Positions 56,180-64,000 of a stretch of DNA of 64,000 nt are shown here, in pieces. A program made the translations under genes and the position numbers. The DNA is from Cryptomeria japonica (taxonomy: Eukaryota > Streptophyta > Pinopsida > Cupressales > Cupressaceae): assembly GCF_030272615.1 (NCBI RefSeq), contig NC_081415.1, positions 509,675,373 through 509,739,372 on the forward strand, read 5' to 3'. The notes beneath the pieces were generated by a model. That model did no database searches. It was not told the DNA's origin and saw only the letters and a program-made list of their open reading frames with translations. The first letter of the stretch is position 1. Each line of letters begins with the position of its first letter.

Positions 56180-56475
56180 GAGCAACCTTTGAATACTTCC
56201 GAGCAGATCATAGACGGGAGTGTTGGCTGTGAGTTCACCATGTACTGTGTCTTCAGCGACGACTCTCTCCTGAGCTTCCCTCTGCACGTACTGCGTGACC
56301 GACACGTCCCACAAATCTACCAAGTCTGCCGTCAACTGATCCTCTTGTGCCTCTTCCGCGGTACTTTCTTTGTGTGTGTCACTGTCTACGACAGTTAATT
56401 GCTTGTGGAATGGCCGACCCATTAATTCCTTCCAACATGAAAAGGCAGCCTTGCCTATACCAATGAACACCAAAA
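56180..56475 (-). pseudogene. Gypsy-B Gag N-terminus and PBS-like site
   Basis: KELMGRPFHKQ, then VSVTQYVQREAQERVV and NTPVYDLLGSIQRLL, matching MMGLLIG and TYVQREATK of Gypsy-A. Upstream on the minus strand, TTTGGTGTTCATTGG resembles the Gypsy-A PBS. Confidence 0.65.
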
Positions 56476-56540
56476 TACCGCCCCAGCCACTTAGCTGTGC
56501 AATGAAATTTATAAAATGCGCCAAAGGTAAGATAATATTT

Positions 56541-57060
56541 GTGCAAACAAAGGGGTGAAGACCGACCAAGTTGTGCAAACAAAGCCTCAATGGCCGCCTC
56601 AAGCATATTGTGCAAACGAAGGTCAAGATTCTGACCTGTTTGTGCAAATTAAGTACAAAACCCCGCTTCACCAAGTGCAAAATGAGTGATCAAAAGTTGA
56701 TCAAGCAAATCATTCTTGTGCAAATCAACAACTAAATGCCGTTCAGGTTCTGTAAATGAAAGGTCAAAGGCCGATGAACTTCTGTAAATGATACTCAAAA
56801 CACCGCTGAAAGCAAAGTTTACATTGTGCAAATGAAAGGCAAAAGGCCGCCTGAAGTATGATTGTGTAAATGAAAGGTAAAAAGCGTCAGTTTAGTGCAA
56901 ACAAACTACAGAACACCGCCCAAAGCAAAGTAGGTTTAATGAAAACAAAGGATTAAATGCCGCTGTCATTGTGGAAATGAAGGGTTCAAAGCCGAAATTT
57001 GAGTGCAAATGAAGGGGTTAAAACCAAAATCATAGTGCCAATGAGGCACTAAATGGCGAC
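56541..57060. repeat. Diverged ~32-bp tandem repeat, about 15 units
   Basis: Each unit starts with a GTGCAAATGAAAGG-like word and ends with AAANGCCGCC-like bases. Unit starts are near 56541, 56573, 56610, 56642, 56675, 56718, 56750, 56782, 56826, 56864, 56895, 56938, 56971, 57003 and 57035. Steps are mostly 31-33 bp, with some of 37-45. Confidence 0.8.
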
Positions 57061-58800
57061 CTCTCCAAGACATCTCCAAGGTGTGATGCTAAGTCGGTCA
57101 TCTTGAGTGAGATAAGGCGCTCAACAAGGAGAGGAAATTAAAAAAGTTTTGTTTGCTAAAGCAAGTCAGCCTGCAAGATAAAGAGGCACATCTGTTTGCA
57201 TCAACGCCTATAGGAAGGACTTTTAACCTCACTTGGAGCATCATTCAAATAAGAAGCAATCAGCTAATTCTGATTAATACCTGAGAGCAGTGCGATATAC
57301 ATTGGGATCAGCAAATTTGTTGATCATTTCATTGATCCAATTCCACATTCGGCAAGGCGATTTTAGACTCAAGCTTGACTTGACATTTTATCCATTCTTT
57401 GAAGATAACCTGGGCAGAGCTGAGTGGATTTCCATGCAAGATCAGACATTCGTACTCAAATATCAGACCTGACAACATATAAAATTCAGAGATCAGACCC
57501 TAAGCATCATACATTCGACCTGAAATTAAAAATCAAATCAATCAAAGGTCATATCAGACTAGAGAACGTGTGGTCAGACTTAAATCAGACCTTAATCAGA
57601 CCTAATACATCATTTGGTCAGACAAATCGGAGCACATAAGAGATGAGAGATGAATGAAATTAGTATGTATTTTATGTGTTTGATACCCTCATTTATTCTG
57701 CCGGTGCAAGTAAAGAAGTAGGTCTGATTGCAAGAGGATCAGAACAGCACTTCAAGGAATGATTTCACCACATAAGCAAAGGCAAGGGATCAAGTGAAGG
57801 AACTCAGCAGCATGAAGAAGATTTTAGGAGGACTTCACAAGCTATACAATGATCAACATCAAGGTTCAAAAGGTCAATTGACACCAAGGGTTTCAAGCAA
57901 AGTTGCATCGACACGGATACGGATAAGGCCATTTTTTAAGACCCCCAATATGGATACGGCTGGATAGACATTCATAAAAAGCACATACACATATATCTAT
58001 CACAATTTTCTAAGTGATTAGAGGAAATCTTCATTACTTCAAAAGCAATATAGAGACGTAATTGCTACGTAAATAATAAAAAGTTGATTTAACAATTTAC
58101 AATATACAAAAATGGTAGAGTTGCATTGGAAGATAACCCCAAAAGTGGGTCACTGAAATAGGAAAAAATTCATTTGTCTTTCTCATTTGGTGTAGGTTTT
58201 GTTTGTATTAATTTTTTTTTAAATGCATGAATAAAGTTTTTTAAATTAAATTTAGGAAGATTTACATCAAATTTTTTTAAAATCAAATCACATAGAATAT
58301 GGCATGGTTGGAAAATCAAGGCTTTATTGGCACACATGGGTACAGATTCCAATGTGTATCCAGGATGTATTGGATACATATCCGTTTCGAATACGGGGAT
58401 ACATGCACCCAAGGAGGGGCAAAGGAGTTTCCGGCTACTTTGATTTGAAGATAGAAAACTTTTGAAATCCAAGACTAAGTGCCAATACCACGTGCAGATA
58501 CTCTCCATCAAGGTGTAGGCATCATAGGGTTAGAATCAAACCTAGACATCATATGGCTACTCACCAAAGTGTAGATTCATCACAAAGGGGTAGATTCCCA
58601 AACATGAAGATGGAAAGACACAACCACCACATGTAGATAAGTTCTACAATATAGTCAAGCATTTGAAGGTTAAAGCATTGCAACGTGAGGAAGTTAGAGC
58701 TTCAATGAGCAAAAGGGAGATTAAGCTTATACCAGCTGAAATAAAATCAACATTGCATAAGGAAAGACAAATTCAAAACTAATATGACATGAAGATGGTC
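57061..58800. other. Region without recognised gene; TCAGACC cluster and possible MITE
   Basis: At 57440-57625 the words ATCAGACCT/TCAGACT recur about eight times at irregular spacing. At 57905-58430 the two ends carry related words (GACACGGATACGGATA; rc of the far end TATCCCCGTATTCGAAACGG), which could mark a DNA-transposon relic. Nothing coding. Confidence 0.3.
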
Positions 58801-58805
58801 ACCAC

Positions 58806-58940
58806 TGTTGTGACATGGACCAGCTAGGACTCGAACGTAGGACCTTCCATACACTGCTGGAGTGCTCTACCACTGAGCTACTGGCCCCTCTTGGACCAGT
58901 CCATCGTCGGTCTGGGTGTGGCTTATTTCCAACACCAACA
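58806..58940 (-). repeat. Mini-LTR copy 1 (135 bp) with tRNA-like core
   Basis: Read leftward it starts TGTTGGTGTTGGAAATAAGC and ends CATGTCACAACA. The tRNA-like part is 58817-58887. It carries one B-box-flanking change (ACGTTCGAGTCC) relative to the other two copies. Confidence 0.85.
58817..58887 (-). ncRNA. tRNA-like sequence, copy 1
   Basis: 71 nt. The 7-bp acceptor stem GGGCCAG/CTGGTCC pairs fully (one G-T), and a D-arm and T-arm are present. The A box is TAGCTCAGTGG. The anticodon arm is irregular, so no amino acid is assigned. Confidence 0.65.
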
Positions 58941-59004
58941 CCCCCCCTTAAGCCACACCTCTCATGTGCTTGGGGCTCCTAGCCTGGACCTGGCTCTGAT
59001 ACCA
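58941..59004 (-). mobile_element. Mini-element internal region (64 bp)
   Basis: Only a PBS (TGGTATCAGAGCC), about 35 bp of spacer and a PPT (TTAAGGGGGGG). On its right it meets the copia-type LTR instead of a mini-LTR. Confidence 0.8.
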
Positions 59005-60253
59005 TGTTCTTGATATTTTATTGACTGTCTGCTACTATGTCTTTGCTTAGAATTTCCATTCAAAAGCCTTTTTGGATTCATAGTTCCAATACGTTAAAAT
59101 GTGCACCATCTGAGACACTACCGTTACCTCGAGTTCGATGAAAACCTCAACACTCTTTACCTGAAGGTGAAGCATGAATATAAGAGTATCGAGAAGGAGA
59201 ATAGCCAAGAATCGAGGCATTCTATAGCATAATAAATCTATCTATTGTTAAAGTTTAGATCAGATTTGGAGGTTATAGTATTTTTAAATTTATAATCACT
59301 GCTCTCAGATGTATATACTGATTCTATATGATATGTTGATCACAATATCTCAATAATTTCACTTGGATATATATTAATATAAATGCAGCTTGAATATATA
59401 TATCGATCTGCTAAGATCTTAATATCAATATCAATGAGATGATGCTTAGATGTAATGAGATTGCAATACCGATCTGAACTATATATATAATGCCACCGAT
59501 ATAGTTGATGAGATGATTACAAACTATGTATATATTGCTGTCTCTTTCTTAGCACTTTTGATTTTTGTACCTTACAAGATAGTTGGATCGATCATTATAT
59601 ATATAATAGTGTGGAGACATGTAGGAGACATGTCTCTATGCGAACATAGTTCACATAGAGACATGTCTCTACGTGAGACATGTCTCATGACCGATCATTA
59701 ACTAATCAATATACTAATTGATATGTATGCTGTTTAATCGATACTCATTATCGATTCCTGTTATAATTAAAACCAAAGTTGATACACTTTATCGATTCAT
59801 ATAATAGTCAATGCAAAATCGATATTAAATATCGATACCATATTATGCTCGATACTTATTATCGAATCATACTATGATACCGATATTTATTATCGATGCT
59901 CACCAATGTGAATGTCGATATCCAATATCGATGCATGGTATAATTAGCATCAACATTAAGATTAATGTTAACAGCATTATTAATATCAACAGTGTGCACA
60001 GCATGATTAATAATTGTTATATCAAACTCAATCATGGATATATGTATATTTAATAATATACATATACAGTATTATATATATATATATATACATGATTGTT
60101 AATTTACTAATTATTAATCATATATTGTGATAACCATAATTGTTAGCAGTATATAGAAGAAGGATAGTAATAAAATGCTCAAGACCGATAGGCCACTAAT
60201 GCATTTGATTTCATCGATAGGAATAATCCGACCGAAGCTACAATTCATTAACA
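59005..60253 (-). repeat. Copia-type LTR within the composite (about 1.25 kb)
   Basis: Read leftward it starts TGTTAATGAATTG after a PPT (TAAGAGGGAG) and ends ATATCAAGAACA next to a PBS. It contains at least seven ATCGAT sites (59735-59940), an inverted AGAGACATGTCTC block (59620-59690) and an (AT)n run near 60075. Confidence 0.7.
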
Positions 60254-61577
60254 CTCCCTCTTAGCTAGGGAGGATGATTACTATCCTGAAGTAAACACAA
60301 TAGATCCATATATTGTGTGAGAGAGATATCACCTCAATGTGATATCAGGAGTAATGGCATGTCCACGAATATCAAGTCACATGATATTCACCATATTCAC
60401 AATATCCATTATGGTATGTGCACGGGCATGAAGTCACATGATGCCTACCATAAGGATATCTGGCCATGGCATATCCACGGATATTATGTCACATAATATC
60501 CACCATGAAATATCTCAGTAATATAACTCATTGTGGTTATCCACCACTTAGTTAATATCACTTAAGAGATATCAACTATCATGACATGTCCACGGATATC
60601 AAGTCACATGATATCCATCATGATAGTAAGTTAACTATTGTAAAGTCGTCACCTTACAATAGTAACCAGAAGTACAGGTGTACATCATTGAAAGATCGTC
60701 ATCTTTCAAGGTGTTCACAGGGGCCCATGAAGTCATGTTATCACACACATGACAAAAGAGTTTACACATTAAACATCTTTCAAATATATCAGTACAATAA
60801 ATTTATATTGTTGAGACTCAATCTTAGATAAAATTACATTTCTACCATACCAAGCTTACCTCAAATATATCTCAACTGTATAACATTCCTTTCCACCATG
60901 TCTCTAACATAATGATAAGGAATCTCCACATGCTTTGTCCTGTCATGAAATACAAGATTTGCATCAATCTTGGTGTATTCCAAGCTCATCAATGATTCAT
61001 CTATCCAGAAATCTCATGACCTAGGAGTCAGCATAAAGGGCTTTTCAGTCTACATGGAACACCATCCCATGAATCATAATCTTTTATTTGATCACGAGAG
61101 AAATTTTCTTGACATAGTCCACTCCCTCTGAATCAATATGATCAAGATTCTAGGATATCAATCGAAGCTCCCTCTGTCACGGAAGCATCCCTTGCTCACA
61201 TGGACCCAATCATGGAAGATATCTTGCTTCGGGAGACTCTCATTTTCTGGTATGATCCTTATTCGTCTGAAAGTACTAGATCCAAACTACCATGGGTCAA
61301 CTGTCATAAGATCGAGCCCTGCACAAATTACTTATAGGTTTTCCAAGATGACTGTAGCATTTTTGTAAGTAAATATTGTTTCATAAAAAATGGAAATTTA
61401 AAATTTCAGAATCTCCACTAAAGTCCTCTGCAAATTCCTCCTAAATTTCAATCTTCTTCATCACAAATAGAATTCTGAAATTTCACAAGCTGTGATCCTA
61501 AGGATGTCCTGTATGTAAGGGATAAGTTTCTCATATAATAGTCAATGCAAAATCAATAGGATTTTGCTCTGATACCA
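60254..61577 (-). mobile_element. Copia-type non-coding internal region with palindromic repeats
   Basis: PPT at its left end, PBS TGGTATCAGAGC at its right end (61566-61577). There is no Gag or Pol. The part 60355-60625 has four related palindromic units. A 24-bp piece identical to the LTR interior occurs at 61531-61554. Confidence 0.65.
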
Positions 61578-61712
61578 TGTTGAGACATGGACCAGCTAGG
61601 ACTCGAACCTAGGACCTTCAATACGCTGCCGGAGTGCTCTACCACTGAGCTACTGGCCCCTCTTGGACCAGTTCATCGTCGGTACGGGTGTGGCTTATTT
61701 CCAACGCCAACA
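61578..61712 (-). repeat. Mini-LTR copy 2 (135 bp) with tRNA-like core
   Basis: Same length and ends as copies 1 and 3, with only a few substitutions. The tRNA-like part is 61589-61659, with A box TAGCTCAGTGG and B box GGTTCGAGTCC both intact. Confidence 0.85.
61589..61659 (-). ncRNA. tRNA-like sequence, copy 2
   Basis: 71 nt with full acceptor pairing and a 5-bp T stem CTAGG/CCTAG. The anticodon stem pairs poorly in a 17-nt arm. Confidence 0.65.
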
Positions 61713-61775
61713 CCCCCCCTAAGCCACACCTCTCGTGTGCTTGGGGCTCCTAGCCTGGACCTGGCTCTGATACCA
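61713..61775 (-). mobile_element. Mini-element internal region (63 bp)
   Basis: PBS TGGTATCAGAGCC at the right end and a G-run PPT at the left end, directly between two mini-LTRs. Together they form a complete 333-bp LTR-internal-LTR element. Confidence 0.85.
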
Positions 61776-61910
61776 TGTTGAGACATGGACCAGCTAGGAC
61801 TCGAACCTAGGACCTTCCATACGCTGTTGGAGTGCTCTACCACTGAGCTACTGGCCCCTCTTGGACCAGTCCATCGTCGGTCCAGGTGTGGCTTATTTCC
61901 AACACCAACA
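61776..61910 (-). repeat. Mini-LTR copy 3 (135 bp) with tRNA-like core
   Basis: The right boundary of the composite; ACCAC follows. The tRNA-like part is 61787-61857. Confidence 0.85.
61787..61857 (-). ncRNA. tRNA-like sequence, copy 3
   Basis: 71 nt with intact A and B boxes. The LTR-internal-LTR sense strand has no run of four T, so it lacks a simple Pol III stop. Confidence 0.65.
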
Positions 61911-61915
61911 ACCAC

Positions 61916-64000
61916 GTCAAGTGAAGGTATTCAGATCAGTATCACAAGGTGATGATGTGAGGATCCCAAGTCCCTCCAACTGCTGAAAGCTGACTGTTTT
62001 GTTTGTTTGCAATTTTTTTTTTGGAGTTTTGGGAAATTATGTGTTGCTTTTAATTTTGCTCGAATATTGGATGCATAGGAAAAAGACACAATGCGGGAAC
62101 TATAAAAACTCAACTAAAATGCATTAAAGAACTGAAATAGCAAAACTAATGATTGCTAAACCAATTTATTGCCCCTTAGTAGGGAAAACGTTTCGAGGAG
62201 AGCAATTACCATGCCAAATATGAACCTCGTTTTAGTAGCAGCAGACATAGACTTATTCATTTCTCCTTGTTGAGCACGTTTTGGGTCTTCAAATTGTAAT
62301 GCCTATCCTCCTAGATACCCCATGGATCTTCTGAAATGATTTCAGAATTTTTGAGTGCCAACTCACACAAAATCGTCCAAACCCTTGCATGTACGGCCAA
62401 TAGAAGGTATGGCTGGAAATTGCAGCAGCTGTACACCTGGGAGAGGGTGATAATTATTTGCAAAATAAAGCTCTCATTCAGCTCTTTTCATCTGAATATT
62501 AACCTTCTTCAATCTGCCTGAAAGTGAGATGATTATTTGCAAATTAAGCTCAAAGAGAACCCTTGTGTGAAGTTCTCTGGATGCCAAAATTCAATGGATA
62601 TTTCACCACGTCAAAATGGCCGCAACAATGAAGATTTTATCTATCTCCAATGGCTGACTGAAGACAAAAACCCTTGGCTCCTTCTTTCACAGAAAAATCA
62701 TGAGATAGATTGACAAAACGATTGAATTCGAACTCTCTATGGCAGCCTTTATATCCCTACCTTGAAATCGAACTTCACAAAAAAACTCATTATAATGCTC
62801 AATTAATGTTATTACATTGCTCTTTAATAATTCTTATTTATCCACCTCGGGATAGGCGTCCCTAATAATTAAATATTTGGCCCCCTTTTCATGACAACTT
62901 GACCCTCAAATTATAACTTATTAATGTCTCTTTTTTAATAATTAATATCATTAAGGCCATTAAAACATTAATAACTCCTTCAATATACTTTATTTTTCAA
63001 TCCCGTCTAAACCAAAGGGTCAATATCTGCAACCACTGCGCATTTGACTGCCTTACTAAAAATAGTAAGGGTCCCTCTCAACCAACCTGTGACTTATTAT
63101 AAATAAGTATAGCAAACAGAGCCATGGAAACACCAAACGAAAGCCAGAACTGGAGACCATTGAACTCTGGAGATGGTACAAGCCTCAGGAGACCCTCTAT
63201 CCATACTTATTAGCCTATGAGGGTTAGAATGATAGGCCAATCTCATTGAGTATCTGATGTCAACTAGAAGGGGAGGTCACAGATAATTAACGCCAAGAAA
63301 ACCATGAACAAGGGGTTCTACATCCAACATTGGCATCATAAGATTACATCAAACATCATCAAGAAGTTGGTTTAGTATATGGGTAAGAAGGCAAACTTGA
63401 TCAAGTCAGATTAATCAAAGAAAGATAAGCAAGTAAAGATAGAGGATTGACTTGACCATAACGATGCTTCCCATCATCATCACCACATTGAGAAAGCTTG
63501 GGATGTTGAGTATTAAGGGATGTTGTTCAACATCAACACTTGCTTGTGATGTTGAGTGTCAAGTCTACATTGAAGTGGCATCCTTGTTGTCACTTAACCA
63601 ATCAAAGGATTCCATGTCAGCATGTCCAAATGCAATGTACTTGACTCACCCGTGGAGGTACAAACTTCGAGATACCTAGCCTCATTTTCGATTCGTCCAC
63701 TTTCAATATTGGACCTAAATCTAGTTTTCTCATTGGCTAGAGGGAGTTGTTGTAATAAACCCTAATTAGGGTTTTCATCTTGTAATCCCGACCATCGATT
63801 GTGAATCAATTTGAGCCATTCATTGTAATGAGACCTCTATATAAGGCTCAATTTTCTCATTTGTAAAGGTTAACATTAGAGTTGTAGAATACGATAGGAG
63901 TAGTAGAGTAAGAATAATAGAGTAGAAGATAGAATAGAACTTAGATTAGGAGAAGGCAAAGATTGTTGCCAAGACTCTGTTGTAAAGAACATATGATTTC
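61916..64000. other. Region without recognised gene; LTR-like promoter at the end
   Basis: No supported ORF. Near the end (63740-64000) there is a TATA-like CTCTATATAAGGCTC (about 63834) after AAACCCTAATTAGGG-type sequence. This looks like an LTR promoter that continues beyond the window. Confidence 0.35.

Larger units (their letters stand above)
42182..56475 (-). mobile_element. Gypsy-B: Ty3/gypsy element, 3' LTR present, 5' LTR not found
   Basis: Same gene order and 3' extra ORFs as Gypsy-A. Its 3' LTR is at the left. Pol and Gag run rightward to a PBS-like TTTGGTGTTCATTGG near 56475. Beyond this the expected TGTTTAGACC LTR is missing and a tandem array begins. Two solo LTRs (48078-50244 and 54706-56179) interrupt integrase and gag, each with a perfect 5-bp duplication. 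It lies in the RT of Gypsy-C, so it is younger than that element. Confidence 0.85.
58806..61910 (-). mobile_element. Composite miniature-LTR/copia element with tRNA-like LTRs, ACCAC duplication
   Basis: A 3105-bp unit flanked exactly by ACCAC (58801-58805 and 61911-61915). Read leftward it consists of: mini-LTR (61910-61776); mini-internal (61775-61713); mini-LTR (61712-61578); copia-type leader beginning with a PBS and ending with a PPT (61577-60254); copia-type LTR (60253-59005); mini-internal (59004-58941); mini-LTR (58940-58806). All internals begin TGGTATCAGAGC. The copia leader therefore abuts a mini-LTR, and the copia LTR abuts a mini-internal. No protein is encoded. Confidence 0.8.

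Noticed and set aside
56541-57060. CRISPR-like array
   Set aside because: Units diverge across their whole length, there are no unique spacers between constant repeats, and the context is a plant nuclear genome.
58817-61857. Three genuine tRNA genes
   Set aside because: Acceptor and T arms fit, but the anticodon arm does not form a proper 7-nt loop, and all three sit at the same place in LTR copies. They are called tRNA-like instead.
63452-63679. 75-codon ORF near the window end
   Set aside because: No domain, and it precedes an LTR-like promoter; probably repeat-derived.

Overview
This is nuclear DNA from a land plant. It is AT-rich, holds one intron-split gene with canonical GT-AG junctions, and is otherwise filled with nested retrotransposons. 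Introns of up to 15 kb, many old solo LTRs and non-chromovirus Ty3/gypsy elements suggest a gymnosperm, most likely a conifer. That assignment is an inference; nothing in the window names a species.

Layout. (1) 57-3850 (-): a decayed hAT transposase, from BED finger to C-terminal dimerisation domain, split by two solo LTRs. (2) 7067-27132 (+): six phase-compatible exons (765 nt, 255 codons) of an RNB-domain 3'-5' exoribonuclease. It resembles DIS3-like 1 (DIS3L) more than DIS3/RRP44 or DIS3L2/SOV. Its fourth intron (10558-25742) carries a LINE-like element with 20-bp target duplications. Nested in the LINE are a 3.9-kb LTR-like unit with a 577-codon ORF (11795-15695) and a Ty1/copia element truncated after integrase (16344-19693). 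The intron also holds a solo LTR nested in another (23163-24860). Exons before 7067 and after 27132 were not found, so the gene either continues across the repeats or is broken.

(3) 28144-56475: a nest of at least four related Ty3/gypsy elements. Gypsy-D is a 3' end with LTR (+). Gypsy-C (+) is split into 29152-30020 and 40963-42181 by Gypsy-A. Gypsy-A (-, 30021-40962) has both 273-bp LTRs, a PBS and a PPT. Gypsy-B (-, 42182 to about 56475) has a 3' LTR but no recognisable 5' LTR. Three further solo LTRs sit inside A and B, two of them with perfect 5-bp target duplications. A and B share an unusual plan: a Gag with four zinc-knuckle-like motifs, and two extra ORFs between integrase and the 3' LTR, separated by one in-frame stop and ending in a coiled coil.

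(4) 56541-57060: a diverged tandem repeat of about 32 bp. (5) 58806-61910 (-): the most unusual feature, a composite element bounded by a perfect ACCAC duplication. Its parts alternate between a 333-bp miniature LTR retrotransposon, whose 135-bp LTRs each contain a tRNA-like sequence with A and B boxes, and a copia-type LTR plus leader. The exchanges lie exactly at the LTR/PBS border. (6) 61911-64000: no genes seen; an LTR-like promoter region runs off the end.

Apart from the exonuclease gene, no host gene was recognised. All transposon coding regions except the 577-codon ORF show stops, frameshifts or deletions.
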